From the NCBI GenBank assembly GCA_036677685.1, contig JAVBWA010000049.1:1-64000 (forward strand): a DNA stretch of 64,000 nucleotides, written 5' to 3'. Positions within the stretch are counted from its first letter, which is position 1. Each line of letters starts with the position of its first letter. Both the position numbers and the translations under genes were made by a program. Shown in pieces: positions 16,161-25,561 of the stretch. The notes below the pieces were generated by a model. It was not told where the DNA came from and did no database searches. It saw only the letters and a program-made list of their open reading frames with translations. This DNA is from JAQUBU01 sp036677685 (GTDB lineage Bacteria; Bacillota; Syntrophomonadia; Syntrophomonadales; Syntrophomonadaceae).

Positions 16161-17771
16161 GTGACCAAGTATATTTTCATTACCGGTGGTGTTGTTTCTT
16201 CACTAGGTAAAGGCATCACCGCCGCATCTTTGGGGAGGCTGCTCAAAAGCAGAGGCCTGAAGGTAGCATTGCAGAAATTCGATCCGTACATTAATGTCGA
16301 CCCCGGAACCATGAGTCCCTACCAGCATGGAGAGGTCTATGTTACCGAGGATGGAGCGGAGACCGACCTGGATGTCGGTCATTATGAAAGATTCGTCGAC
16401 GAGAATCTTAGCCAGTATGCCAATTGTACCACCGGCAGGATCTACCAGGCAGTTCTCGACAAGGAAAGAAAAGGCGATTATCTGGGGCAAACCGTACAGG
16501 TCATTCCCCATATCACCAACGAGATAAAGGAACGGGTAACCTTAATTGAAAAAGCGGCTCATCCGGATATAGTAATCAGCGAAATTGGCGGCACTGTCGG
16601 GGATATTGAGTCGCTTCCTTTTTTGGAGGCAATTCGGCAATTAAAAATTGAACTTGGCAAAGAACGGGTTTTATATATTCATGTTACTTTGATCCCTTAT
16701 ATAAAAGCGGCGGGTGAGTTAAAAACCAAACCCACCCAGCATAGTGTAAAAGAACTTCGCAGTATAGGTATACAGCCTGATATTTTAGTTTGCCGCACCG
16801 GCAAAGAACTCTCTGAAGATATCAAAGGCAAATTGGCTATGTTCTGCGATGTTGATCGTGAAGCAGTAATCGAGTTGAAGGATGCCAGTTCCATATATGA
16901 AGTACCTTTGATGCTGGCCAAGGAAAAACTGGACCAGGAGGTTATAAAGAGGCTGGGCCTTAAATGTCAGGTGGCCGATCTGGTGGAATGGGAAGAACTG
17001 TTCAGCAGGGTAAAAAACCTTGATCACGTGATAACTATCGGTCTGGTTGGTAAATATGTGGAACTTCCCGATGCCTACTTAAGCATAGTTGAATCTTTGA
17101 AACACGCAGGCTTCCAGTATAATTCTGAAATTAGAATCAAGTGGATTAATGCCGAACAGATTGAAAAAGACGGCACCGACGAATTACTGGGTGATGTTGA
17201 CGGTATTCTGATTCCGGGTGGCTTTGGGGAAAGAGGCATAGAAGGCAAGATAGCCACCGCCGGGTATGCCCGCAAAAACAAAGTACCGTTCTTGGGTATA
17301 TGCCTGGGGATGCAATGTGCGGTAATTGAATTTGCCCGCAATGTCTGCGGGCTTAAAGGAGCAAACAGCTCTGAATTTGCCCCGGACAGCCCCTATCCAG
17401 TAGTTCATCTGATGCCTGACCAGGAAAATGTCGCTAAAAAAGGAGGCACCATGCGTCTGGGGGGATATCCCTGTCATCTCAAGGAAGGCACTGCAGCCTA
17501 TAATGCTTATGCTTGTCCTGATATTTGGGAACGACACCGCCATCGCTATGAAATAAATAATGAGCACCGTCAGATCCTGGAGGATAATGGGTTAACCATC
17601 TGTGGACTTTCTCCCGATGGCAAACTGGTAGAGATTATTGAGTTAAATGGGCATCCCTGGTTTGTGGCCTGTCAGTTCCACCCTGAGTTTAAATCGCGGC
17701 CCAACCGGCCACATCCCCTATTTATGGGACTGGTAAGAAATGCCCTGGAGTTTAAAAATTCGAGCAAGTAA
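16161..17771 (+). CDS. pyrG: CTP synthase
   Basis: This enzyme amidates UTP to CTP with glutamine and ATP. The N-terminal synthetase domain starts KYIFITGGVVSSLGKG and includes KFDPYINVDPGTMSP; the C-terminal class I glutamine amidotransferase domain has the nucleophile in GICLGMQC and a His-Pro-Glu in QFHPEFKSRP. Length 536 aa is normal. The GTG start follows GGGAGGGG. I see no pyr-type attenuator upstream, and the short spacing suggests transcription with the preceding genes. Confidence 0.97.
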   Translation: MTKYIFITGGVVSSLGKGITAASLGRLLKSRGLKVALQKFDPYINVDPGTMSPYQHGEVYVTEDGAETDLDVGHYERFVDENLSQYANCTTGRIYQAVLDKERKGDYLGQTVQVIPHITNEIKERVTLIEKAAHPDIVISEIGGTVGDIESLPFLEAIRQLKIELGKERVLYIHVTLIPYIKAAGELKTKPTQHSVKELRSIGIQPDILVCRTGKELSEDIKGKLAMFCDVDREAVIELKDASSIYEVPLMLAKEKLDQEVIKRLGLKCQVADLVEWEELFSRVKNLDHVITIGLVGKYVELPDAYLSIVESLKHAGFQYNSEIRIKWINAEQIEKDGTDELLGDVDGILIPGGFGERGIEGKIATAGYARKNKVPFLGICLGMQCAVIEFARNVCGLKGANSSEFAPDSPYPVVHLMPDQENVAKKGGTMRLGGYPCHLKEGTAAYNAYACPDIWERHRHRYEINNEHRQILEDNGLTICGLSPDGKLVEIIELNGHPWFVACQFHPEFKSRPNRPHPLFMGLVRNALEFKNSSK

Positions 17772-17945
17772 GGTGTTAGGCGTGAGGGCAGCATCTCCCA
17801 ATTTTTGGAGCTATTATCTGATTGTTGGTCCAAGCCAAGTCTGCTCGGCATCAGGATTCAAAACATAAGCCCAGCACTTCTTGATATGGTGGTAAATTTG
17901 TTGTTGAGTGCGCTAGGTAAAGTTTTAAAATTGCTTACAGCGGAT

Positions 17946-17988
17946 GGCATACACATGTTATTTTCTCCTGATATGTGTATGCCTTTCC
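17946..17988 (+). terminator. hairpin after pyrG, possible terminator
   Basis: An 11-bp perfect stem (17946-17956 with 17973-17983, GGCATACACAT and its complement) closes a 16-base loop, followed by only a short T-rich stretch. The 288-base gap between pyrG and the next gene holds no convincing gene; this hairpin is its only clear feature. Confidence 0.5.
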
Positions 17989-18059
17989 TATAGGGGTGAT
18001 ATGGATAGCTGCCTGGGATGAAGGCAAAACTAGCAAAGAAATATCTGTGAGGTATATTT

Positions 18060-19109
18060 ATGTTTACAACGCGAATTATCGATATTAAGGAAAAGGAACG
18101 CTATGACAGCTTTGTAGATGCCCATCCCAAGGGGCATTTCCTGCAATTGTGGGAATGGGGCCAGGTAAAGCAAGGCATGGGCTGGGAACCCTTGCCCATG
18201 ATTTTGGAAGAAGATGGGCAAATAAAGGCTTCACTGCTCATTCTAAAAAGAAAACTTCCGATTCCGGGATTGAAAAAATGCATTTTTTATTCACCCCGGG
18301 GACCTGTAGTGGATATTGAAAATGAGGAATTGTGCCAGGCTTTGTTTAAAGGGGCAAAAAAAGTAGCTAAAGAAGAAGGCGCAATTTTTCTCAAAATTGA
18401 TCCGGATGTGCCTGTAGAACAGCAAAACTTTGCCAATATTCTTAAGAGATGCGGGTTTCGGGCCAATGAAACCGGTCTCGATTTTGAAGGGGTACAGCCC
18501 AAGTTCGTATTCCGTCTGGATATTAACCCTTCGGAAAAAGAGCTTTTGGATAATATGCATAACAAGTGGAGGTATAATATCCGGCTGGCGGCCAAGAAGA
18601 AGGTTAATATCCGAATAGCTGAAAATAAGGAAGACCTGCGTCAGTTTTATGAAATTCTCAAGGAAACAGCCAGCCGTGATCATTTTCTAATTCGCGGTTA
18701 TGAATACTTTGAGTGGATCTGGGACTATATGGTGGAAAGCAATTATGCCCGGATATTCCTTGGGGAATATGAGGGTAAGGTTATTGCAGCCACTCTTGCG
18801 TTAATCACCGGGGACAAGGTGTGGTATCTTTATGGAGCGTCAAGCAACCAGTATCGCAATGTGATGCCCAATTACCTTATACAATGGGAGATGATTTGCT
18901 GGGCGCGTCAACAGAATTGCAGGCTTTATGATTTCCGGGGAGTTTCCGGCGACCTTGATGAAGACAACCCGCTTTATGGTTTATACCGCTTTAAGAAAGG
19001 ATTTGGCGGTGACTTTACTGAATTCGTTGGGGAATGGGATCTGGTTTATTCCCGGTTGTTCTTCTGGCTATGGAAACGGGTCTTGCCGATTTATGTAAAA
19101 CTCAGGTGA
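18060..19109 (+). CDS. Fem-family peptidoglycan interpeptide-bridge aminoacyltransferase
   Basis: This 349-aa protein belongs to the FemABX family, which adds amino acids from aminoacyl-tRNA to lipid-linked peptidoglycan precursors. It shows two GNAT-like halves: HLPGHFLQLWEWGQVK-type opening (HPKGHFLQLWEWGQVK at residues 20-35), the segment NMHNKWRYNIRLAAKK and a late NYLIQWEMICWARQQNCRLYDFRG block. The donor amino acid cannot be predicted. The ATG has a GTGAGG site. With alr directly downstream this suggests a cell-wall cluster. Confidence 0.87.
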   Translation: MFTTRIIDIKEKERYDSFVDAHPKGHFLQLWEWGQVKQGMGWEPLPMILEEDGQIKASLLILKRKLPIPGLKKCIFYSPRGPVVDIENEELCQALFKGAKKVAKEEGAIFLKIDPDVPVEQQNFANILKRCGFRANETGLDFEGVQPKFVFRLDINPSEKELLDNMHNKWRYNIRLAAKKKVNIRIAENKEDLRQFYEILKETASRDHFLIRGYEYFEWIWDYMVESNYARIFLGEYEGKVIAATLALITGDKVWYLYGASSNQYRNVMPNYLIQWEMICWARQQNCRLYDFRGVSGDLDEDNPLYGLYRFKKGFGGDFTEFVGEWDLVYSRLFFWLWKRVLPIYVKLR

Positions 19110-19158
19110 GCTAAAGCAACAGCAGCCGTTTTAAGGGCTTGGGGAAGGAGGAAGGCCT

Positions 19159-20355
19159 TTGGCGAAACAGTTTTTGCACAATAAATGGATGGAAATTGAT
19201 GTCGATGCAGTCAAGGGTAATCTGGAAGCGGTACAAACTCTGCTCGAAGAGCGCACCCGGCTGGTCGCAGTTCTCAAGGCTGATGCCTACGGGCACGGAG
19301 CAGTTAATATTGCCCGCTTGCTTTTCCAACAGGGTGTTGATTTCTTTGCGGTTTCTTTTTTGGCTGAAGCCATCGAATTAAGAAAGGCTGGCATTCGGGC
19401 CAGTATTCTGGTTTTCAGCCCCCTGATCGATGAAGATCAGGTGAAAGAGGCCATGCGGTATAAACTTACCCTGACCATTACTTCCCTTTATGACAGTCAG
19501 ATAATTGATGAAGTAAGCCAGCGGCTTAATCAAAGAGTCAGCGTTCATCTCAAAGTTGAGACCGGTTTGGCCAGGTTTGGTTTGAATGGTGAGGAGCTTA
19601 TCGAGGTTTGTAATTCTTTAAAGGACAATTCCAACATATACATAGAGGGTATATATACTCACATGGCTGAAGCTGCTAATAATGCCAGCTATACTGAAGG
19701 ACAATTCGCCCGTTTTATGGAACTATGCCAGAGTGTGACTGCAGCTGGGTTCAAGATACCCGTGAAACATTGTGCAAATAGCGCAGTCTTTTTAAAATAC
19801 CCGCATATGCATTTGGACGCGGTAAGAATAGGCACGCTCTTATCGGGGCAACATCCGGCCGGCAATTTTGACAAGACCCTGAATCTGACCGACCCTTTTA
19901 AATTCAAGAGTCAGATTATTGCTATACAGAATCGCAAAGCCGGGACTTATGTTGGTTATTACCGGAGCTATCGCCTGAAGAATCCGGCCCAAATGGCTGT
20001 TATACCGGTAGGCTATAATGACGGGCTGGCTTTGGAAGTCGCCAATAAACCGGGAGGGTTTATTGATCTCTGTAAAAAACTGATCAAGATGGTTTTATTT
20101 TATTACAATTTTCCGCGTTTTAACCTTTATGTGAAAATAAATGAACGTTCTTATCCGGTGCGCGGCAAAGTTTTTATGCAGATGGCCTTAATCGAAATTC
20201 CCCTGAATGCAAACGTGAACATCGGTGACGAAGTGGAAATTCCTATCCGCAAAACGCTGGCCGCCAAAAGCATAACCCGTTTTTATTTAAAAGATGGCGC
20301 AGCGGTGAAGATTGAAGATGAAGCAGGCACCAGTTATGTTGTCGAGGAGGAATAG
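19159..20355 (+). CDS. alr: alanine racemase
   Basis: This PLP enzyme converts L- to D-alanine for peptidoglycan. The Schiff-base lysine is Lys40 in VAVLKADAYGHG. The C-terminal beta domain has GYNDGL where most racemases have GYADG. Length 398 aa is normal. The region around 290-330 (VLFYYNFPRFNLYVKINER) looks less conserved than usual. The start is TTG at 19159 after GGAAGGAGGAAGG. The gene ends one base before the sppA start, so these are co-translated. Confidence 0.93.
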   Translation: MAKQFLHNKWMEIDVDAVKGNLEAVQTLLEERTRLVAVLKADAYGHGAVNIARLLFQQGVDFFAVSFLAEAIELRKAGIRASILVFSPLIDEDQVKEAMRYKLTLTITSLYDSQIIDEVSQRLNQRVSVHLKVETGLARFGLNGEELIEVCNSLKDNSNIYIEGIYTHMAEAANNASYTEGQFARFMELCQSVTAAGFKIPVKHCANSAVFLKYPHMHLDAVRIGTLLSGQHPAGNFDKTLNLTDPFKFKSQIIAIQNRKAGTYVGYYRSYRLKNPAQMAVIPVGYNDGLALEVANKPGGFIDLCKKLIKMVLFYYNFPRFNLYVKINERSYPVRGKVFMQMALIEIPLNANVNIGDEVEIPIRKTLAAKSITRFYLKDGAAVKIEDEAGTSYVVEEE

Positions 20356-20356
20356 T

Positions 20357-21262
20357 GTGCAGAAAAAAATAGTTGTGGGAGTATTTGTGATTTTTCTTCT
20401 GGTAATGGGAACCCTGGCGGTCATAAAAGCCCAAAGGCCGGAAGGCGGAACAATGAGTTCGGGCACCGCCACCATTGGGGTAATTGAAGTTAACGGAACA
20501 ATTGGCGGCGGCTCATCCTGGATGGCAGACAGCGGTGCGAGCAGTTCCGAAATTATGAAAGCGATTCGCTCGGCACGGGAACGCAAGGATATAAAAGCTG
20601 TGGTTTTGAGAGTGGACAGTCCGGGGGGGAGTTCGGGAGCTTCCCAGGAAATAGGCATAGAACTGGATCGCTTACGGGAAAGCGGAAAACCGGTTGTAAC
20701 TTCGATGGGTGATGTCTGTGCCTCGGGGGGATATTGGATTGCCTGCAGCACCGACCGAATCGTGGCCAATGGGGCCACCCTTACCGGCAGCATAGGAGTT
20801 ATCATGCAGCTCAGCAACCTGGAAGGCTTATATGACAAACTGGGTATTCGCAATTCTAATATTAAAAGCGGGGAACATAAAGATATAGGTTCTACCGACC
20901 GGGAAATAACTCCGGAGGAAAAACAAATGCTGCAGGCCATGATTGACGACTCCTACCAGCAATTTCTGGATCAGGTGAAGAAGGGGCGCAAAGGCAAAAT
21001 CAAGGAAGAAAAACTTTTGGAAATTGCCGACGGACGCATATTTACCGGGCGGCAAGCTCTGCAACTGGGGTTGGTAGATAAACTCGGCAATTATTATGAT
21101 GCGGTCAAATTGGCGGAAAAGATGGCGGGAATAAAAGGCGAAAGCAAAATAGAAGTATTGAATGGTGCTGATATCTGGCAACGTTTTATGCTGAATATGG
21201 GCAGCAGAAACTGGCTGCCCGGCCTGGAATCCATAGGGCTTAATTATATTAGCGATTATTAA
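20357..21262 (+). CDS. sppA: signal peptide peptidase SppA (short form)
   Basis: This membrane serine protease of the S49 family degrades leftover signal peptides. It has one N-terminal membrane segment, the VVLRVDSPGGSSGAS block, the nucleophile serine in DVCASGGYWIA and the catalytic lysine in NIKSGEHKDIGS. At about 301 aa it is the short Gram-positive form. I choose GTG 20357 because GAGGAGG lies six bases before it; an upstream ATG at 20312 would overlap alr. Confidence 0.93.
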   Translation: MQKKIVVGVFVIFLLVMGTLAVIKAQRPEGGTMSSGTATIGVIEVNGTIGGGSSWMADSGASSSEIMKAIRSARERKDIKAVVLRVDSPGGSSGASQEIGIELDRLRESGKPVVTSMGDVCASGGYWIACSTDRIVANGATLTGSIGVIMQLSNLEGLYDKLGIRNSNIKSGEHKDIGSTDREITPEEKQMLQAMIDDSYQQFLDQVKKGRKGKIKEEKLLEIADGRIFTGRQALQLGLVDKLGNYYDAVKLAEKMAGIKGESKIEVLNGADIWQRFMLNMGSRNWLPGLESIGLNYISDY

Positions 21263-21277
21263 AAGGAGCGTAGATGA

Positions 21278-21868
21278 TTGACCTTTTCTGAAGTTATTTA
21301 TGGCATATTATTTCAACCTTCCTCCACCTTGCAATACCTGAGTCGGGAGAAACCCCTAAAACTGGGATTAATGGTATATGTGACCATAGCTTTGTTTAAC
21401 GTCTTGATTAGCCAGGGCATCGAAGCCTTTCAATTTAAAGACGGGCTTGCCAACCTTCCCCCGAATTTTATTTGGCTCGCCAGTGGTATCGGGGTTATAG
21501 CCTCAATAATAATGCTGTTTTTGATGGCGGGATTTTTATCTCTAATTAGCGAGATTATTTTCGGGCAGGCTAATGCCAAGGGTTTACTGGTATGTTTGAG
21601 TTTTGCTTACCTCCCCAGTGTTCTCGGAGCACCTTTGCAATATGCCGCTTTGTTAATCGGGATGAAAGCAGCAGCCACTGCGCTGCCGTTATTAACTTTA
21701 ATCTGGGTGCTGGTCCTGCAAGTTATTGCTTTACGCGAAGCATTAAACCTGCGGAACAGCCAGGCCGTCTTGCTTTTTATATTTCCGTTATTGATTTTGT
21801 TCGCTTTAATCATAGCGACAGTTATAATAGCGGCCGGATTATTTTCTGTGCCATTTATGCAAACTTAG
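21278..21868 (+). CDS. Yip1-domain membrane protein
   Basis: The 196-aa protein opens with SEVIYGILFQPSSTLQYLS, the amphipathic lead typical of bacterial Yip1 proteins, followed by five hydrophobic helices. The family has no agreed function in bacteria. The start is TTG at 21278 after AAAAGGAG. It follows sppA by 15 bases and is probably in the same transcript. Confidence 0.8.
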   Translation: MTFSEVIYGILFQPSSTLQYLSREKPLKLGLMVYVTIALFNVLISQGIEAFQFKDGLANLPPNFIWLASGIGVIASIIMLFLMAGFLSLISEIIFGQANAKGLLVCLSFAYLPSVLGAPLQYAALLIGMKAAATALPLLTLIWVLVLQVIALREALNLRNSQAVLLFIFPLLILFALIIATVIIAAGLFSVPFMQT

Positions 21869-21925
21869 GAAGGATATATTAGTCAAGTGTAGAAATAGAT
21901 GGAAAACGGAATTGGGGGTGTGACC

Positions 21926-22297
21926 GTGAAGAGAAGTATAATGATTGTTGATGACCAAAAAGGAGTTAGACGTTTACTGGAAGAACTCTTCAAACGTGAA
22001 GGATGGGACGTTTATCCGGCTTCTGATGGAGTAGAGGCAATTGCCCAGCTTGAACAATATCTGCCCGATATTCTGCTTATTGATATGAAAATGCCGAATA
22101 TGAATGGACTGGAAGCTTCGCAAATAATTTTGCAGAAGCATCAACAGTTACCGATAATTATGATGACTGCCTATGGGGAAATGGAAATAGTAAAACAGGC
22201 TTTGGATGCCGGTGTTAGACGATGTATTACCAAGCCTTTTGATATTATTACTTTGCGCGATATTGTTTTGCAGATAGTTATGGAGAAAGTTTCCTGA
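21926..22297 (+). CDS. spo0F: Spo0F-like response regulator
   Basis: This is a single receiver domain of 123 aa, the same size as Bacillus Spo0F, which relays phosphate from sporulation kinases to Spo0B. The acidic pocket is IVDDQ, the phosphorylated Asp is in LLIDMKMPN, and Thr and Lys switch residues are in MMTAYGE and ITKPFD. GTG 21926 is preferred because GGGGGTG precedes it; an in-frame ATG at 21899 lacks a site. Its position before fba, tal, glpX and rho matches Bacillus and supports the name. Confidence 0.88.
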   Translation: MKRSIMIVDDQKGVRRLLEELFKREGWDVYPASDGVEAIAQLEQYLPDILLIDMKMPNMNGLEASQIILQKHQQLPIIMMTAYGEMEIVKQALDAGVRRCITKPFDIITLRDIVLQIVMEKVS

Positions 22298-22322
22298 AAA
22301 TAATAATAAAGAGGTGATTTTA

Positions 22323-23177
22323 GTGGCATTGGTTCCGGTTAATGATTTGTTGTTAAAGGCTCAGTCGAAAGGTTATGCAGTTGGTGCGTTCAATGCCAAC
22401 AATATGGAGATTGTGCAGGCAATTATCGAAGCTGCACAGCTGGAAAACTCTCCGGTAATCATGCAGGCCAGCCAGGGGGCCATCAGCTATGCCGGGTTGG
22501 AATTCATAACCGGCATGGTTAAAATAGCGGCTGAAGCCAGTACAGTTCCGGTAGCTTTGCACCTTGACCACGGAACTGACTTTGCTCAGGTTGTGAGGTG
22601 CATCAGGAGCGGTTTTTCCTCGGTAATGTATGATGGGTCGAAACTGCCCTTGGAGCAAAATATAGCCATGACCAGAAAAGTGCTGGAAATAGCCCGGCCC
22701 ATAGGGGTATCAGTAGAAGCCGAACTGGGTAAAATAGGGGGAACTGAGGACGATATCCATGTCAGCGATAAAGAAGCCATGTATACCGATCCCGAAGAAG
22801 CCAGGTATTTTGTAGAGCAGACCGGAGTTGAGAGCCTGGCTATAGCGATAGGAACCGCGCATGGACAATACAAGGGCGAACCCAAACTTGATTTCGAACG
22901 GCTGGCCAAAATAAAGTCTTTGGTGGGTATTCCCATTGTTTTACACGGATCTTCTGGGGTACCTGACGAATCGGTAAAAAGGGCTATTGAACTGGGAGTT
23001 TGTAAAGTAAATATCGATACCAATATCCGTGAAGCTTTTGTTTATACCATGCGGAAGGTTATACAGGAAAAGCCGGATGAAATCGATCCCCGAAAAATAC
23101 TGGGTCCGGCCCGGGATGCCATGGTCAGCATTGTGCGGAATAAAATGCAGGTTTTTGGCAGTTGCGGGCAAGCGTAA
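22323..23177 (+). CDS. fba: class II fructose-bisphosphate aldolase
   Basis: This zinc aldolase interconverts fructose 1,6-bisphosphate with two triose phosphates. Zinc ligands lie in ALHLDHGTDF, in the GTAHGQYKG block and in IVLHGSSGVPDE; the NIDTNIREAF motif near the end binds substrate phosphate. Length 284 aa matches Bacillus FbaA. The GTG at 22323 follows AGAGGTG at ideal spacing. Confidence 0.96.
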   Translation: MALVPVNDLLLKAQSKGYAVGAFNANNMEIVQAIIEAAQLENSPVIMQASQGAISYAGLEFITGMVKIAAEASTVPVALHLDHGTDFAQVVRCIRSGFSSVMYDGSKLPLEQNIAMTRKVLEIARPIGVSVEAELGKIGGTEDDIHVSDKEAMYTDPEEARYFVEQTGVESLAIAIGTAHGQYKGEPKLDFERLAKIKSLVGIPIVLHGSSGVPDESVKRAIELGVCKVNIDTNIREAFVYTMRKVIQEKPDEIDPRKILGPARDAMVSIVRNKMQVFGSCGQA

Positions 23178-23246
23178 CCGGGAATCGACAAGCCAGGAGT
23201 TGTATTGGTTTAGAACTATTCTGTAAGGAACGATTTAGGGGGAGAG

Positions 23247-23277
23247 ATGCGTAAATATTGGCGAAATATTTACGCAT
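23247..23277. promoter_or_regulatory. 12-bp perfect palindrome upstream of tal
   Basis: ATGCGTAAATAT (23247-23258) and its complement (23266-23277) flank a 7-base loop. A T run follows about 10 bases later. It could be a terminator after fba or a DNA operator for the downstream genes; the distance to the T run argues against a standard terminator. Confidence 0.55.
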
Positions 23278-23333
23278 AACGAACTTGTAATATTTTTTTC
23301 AATTATCCTCCGGTAAAAGAAAGGATGATGTTT

Positions 23334-23975
23334 TTGCGCATTTTTATTGATACTGCTAATATAGAGGAGATAAAAGAAATCAACTCCATGGGTTTTTTAG
23401 CGGGAGTAACCACCAACCCCAGTTTGGTGGCTCAGGAGAAACGCGATTATAAACAGGTAATTAGTGAAATCTGTGCAATAGTAAACGGTCCCATCAGTGC
23501 TGAAGTCATCGGCCAGGATTATGATGCAATGGTTAAAGAAGGCGAAGAACTGGCCGCTATCCATCCGAATGTAGTAATCAAAATTCCAATTTGTGAGCCG
23601 GGCTTGAAAGCAATTAATACGCTCAAGAATAAGGGTATTGCCAGCAACGCCACTCTGGTGTTTTCAGCCAACCAAGCTTTGCTGGCGGCGCGGGCCGGAG
23701 CGGCTTTTGTAAGCCCATTTATCGGGAGATTGGATGATATAGGCAATGATGGTTTAGTCCTCTTAAATGATATAATCACTATATTCGACCAGTATATGCT
23801 CGATACCGAAGTGATTGCCGCCAGCATCCGGCATCCCATGCATGTTGTGGAAGCGGCCAAAATCGGCTCACATATTGCTACAATACCATATAAGATTATC
23901 AAGCAGATGATAAAACACCCGCTGACTGATGCTGGGATAGAAAAGTTTATGCGGGATTGGCAAAAGGTTTTTTAG
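23334..23975 (+). CDS. tal: transaldolase, small FSA/TalC type
   Basis: This is the small (213 aa) transaldolase family. It has the IDTANIEEIKE opening, GVTTNPSLVAQEK and the Schiff-base lysine in VVIKIPIC; ISAEV and NATLVFS complete the barrel. It transfers dihydroxyacetone units between sugar phosphates. A TTG at 23334 fits the AAAGG site at nine bases better than the ATGs at 23325 and 23328, which lie almost on the site. Family members usually begin exactly at this IDTAN strand. Confidence 0.93.
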   Translation: MRIFIDTANIEEIKEINSMGFLAGVTTNPSLVAQEKRDYKQVISEICAIVNGPISAEVIGQDYDAMVKEGEELAAIHPNVVIKIPICEPGLKAINTLKNKGIASNATLVFSANQALLAARAGAAFVSPFIGRLDDIGNDGLVLLNDIITIFDQYMLDTEVIAASIRHPMHVVEAAKIGSHIATIPYKIIKQMIKHPLTDAGIEKFMRDWQKVF

Positions 23976-23994
23976 GGAATGGGAGGTTTTAATT

Positions 23995-24981
23995 TTGGAG
24001 AGGGAATTGGCCCTGGAGTTTGCCAGAGTTACAGAAGCTGCTGCTCTGGCGGCTGCACGTTGGGTTGGCAAAGGAGATAAAGAAGCAGCCGATGATGCGG
24101 CGGTTACTGCCATGCGCGTAATGTTCGATACCGTATCAGTTGATGGAGTAGTAGTTATTGGTGAAGGCGAACTGGATGAAGCTCCTATGCTTTATATAGG
24201 AGAGAAAGTTGGCATGGGCATCCCTCCTCAAGTGGATATTGCGGTTGACCCCCTGGAAGGCACCAATCTGGTAGCCAAAGGACTTAATGGGGCTATTGCA
24301 GTTCTGGCAATTGCTCCACGGGGAACCCTGCTGCATGCTCCTGATATGTATATGGACAAAATAGCGGCTGGACCGGAATGCAAAGGCAGGATTCACCTGG
24401 ACGCCAGCGTTAAGGAGAATCTGTGGGAAGTAGCTCGCAGTCTGGATAAGCTAGTCAGTGAAGTAACCGTAGTAATCCTGGACCGGCCTCGTCATCAAGA
24501 GATAGTTGAAGAAGTGCGCAGAGCGGGGGCGCGAATCAAGTTAATCAGTGATGGAGATGTTTCACCGGCGGTGGCGGCTGCCTACCCCGATTCGGGGGTG
24601 GACTTGCTGCTTGGTATCGGAGGAGCTCCGGAAGGAGTTATCACAGCTGCAGCTATGAAATGCATGGGAGGGGATTTCCAAGCCCGTCTGTGCCCGGAAA
24701 ATGAAATTGAGGAACAGCGCTGTCACCAGATGGGAATAAGCAACCTTAATAAAATTTTTACTATTGATGAACTGGTTAAATCGGAAGATGTGATATTTGC
24801 GGCTACCGGCATTACTGATTCCTTTTTGATTAAAGGCGTAAGGTATTACAAGCGGCGCGCCGTCACCCAAACTTTGGTTATGAGGAGCCTTTCCGGGACT
24901 ATTCGTACTATTGAGGCTGATCATCATTTGGATCGTAAACCAATGTTTAAAGACGAACGTCTAAAACTAATAATGGAATAA
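23995..24981 (+). CDS. glpX: class II fructose-1,6-bisphosphatase
   Basis: This gluconeogenic phosphatase has the metal-binding segments VVIGEGELDEAPML and VDPLEGTNLVAKG, and later GIGGAPEGV. Length 328 aa is normal. The start is TTG at 23995 after GGAGG. With fba and tal it forms a sugar-phosphate group between spo0F and rho. Confidence 0.95.
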   Translation: MERELALEFARVTEAAALAAARWVGKGDKEAADDAAVTAMRVMFDTVSVDGVVVIGEGELDEAPMLYIGEKVGMGIPPQVDIAVDPLEGTNLVAKGLNGAIAVLAIAPRGTLLHAPDMYMDKIAAGPECKGRIHLDASVKENLWEVARSLDKLVSEVTVVILDRPRHQEIVEEVRRAGARIKLISDGDVSPAVAAAYPDSGVDLLLGIGGAPEGVITAAAMKCMGGDFQARLCPENEIEEQRCHQMGISNLNKIFTIDELVKSEDVIFAATGITDSFLIKGVRYYKRRAVTQTLVMRSLSGTIRTIEADHHLDRKPMFKDERLKLIME

Positions 24982-25000
24982 TTAATTAATGGTGAAAATA

Positions 25001-25030
25001 AGGTGTCAGGGAATTTATGGCTTGGCACCT
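25001..25030 (+). other. weak hairpin after glpX
   Basis: AGGTGTCA (25001-25008) pairs with TTGGCACCT (25022-25030) with one wobble, but no T run follows. It is the first feature in the 580-base glpX-rho gap; the others are repeat A4 and the rho leader palindromes. Confidence 0.35.
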
Positions 25031-25131
25031 ATGGTATGCTTCGTATATATGGGGGGGGATTCAAAAAATTTCATTTCTTTTGATTAACTGATATACTTTG
25101 CTGGAATAATATTTTATAAAGAGAAAATTGA

Positions 25132-25252
25132 TATAACGAGGACACCTCGTTGCAGCGGTGTGTTGCCCCCTACGGGGACCATTTATATTAATTCCCTTAG
25201 GGAATGATTGATTTGTGTTGGAACTGTTCCACAGTTTCTTCCGATGCTTAAA
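25132..25252 (+). repeat. family A palindromic repeat, copy A4
   Basis: The head TATAACGAGG is joined directly to ACACCTCGTTGCAG, so the core is deleted. It has the optional double hairpin (CCCC-TAC-GGGG, ATTCCC-TTA-GGGAAT), a modified terminal hairpin and GATGCTTAAA end. Confidence 0.88.
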
Positions 25253-25278
25253 CTTCTTATATTGATTTTCCTGCTATC

Positions 25279-25297
25279 CTGTGATAAATTATCACAG
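25279..25297. promoter_or_regulatory. perfect palindrome in the rho leader region
   Basis: CTGTGATAA and its complement flank a single A (19 bases). It resembles a dimeric-repressor operator. Further along, CCGTAAT and ATTACGG bracket about 20 bases near 25320-25355, and an imperfect AACAAC-rich inverted repeat lies at about 25465-25520. Confidence 0.5.
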
Positions 25298-25561
25298 AAG
25301 TTAAAGTCGTTAAATCATGCCGTAATGTTCCCCTAATCTCATCATGATTACGGTTGTCTTTTCTGAGGGTTTTATTGCACTTCCAGGGCCTGTCACTGGC
25401 AGTTTCTTTTCGCACATGATTACCCCCAAGATTTAGCAATTACCATTTAACTAACGGAAATCAAACAACAGCGACAACAAACAAATAGATGTTTTAAGGA
25501 CTTGTTGCGTTGTTGTTAGAAACAAGCTCGTATATATATCAAGCAAATAAGGAGGGAAATA

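Noticed and set aside
17805..17993. Small frame in the gap after pyrG
   Set aside because: No ribosome binding site, no recognisable family, and its end is the GGCATACACAT hairpin.
25257..25439. Minus-strand frame in the rho leader
   Set aside because: Composition is unlike a protein here and it overlaps the palindromes; no ribosome site supports it.
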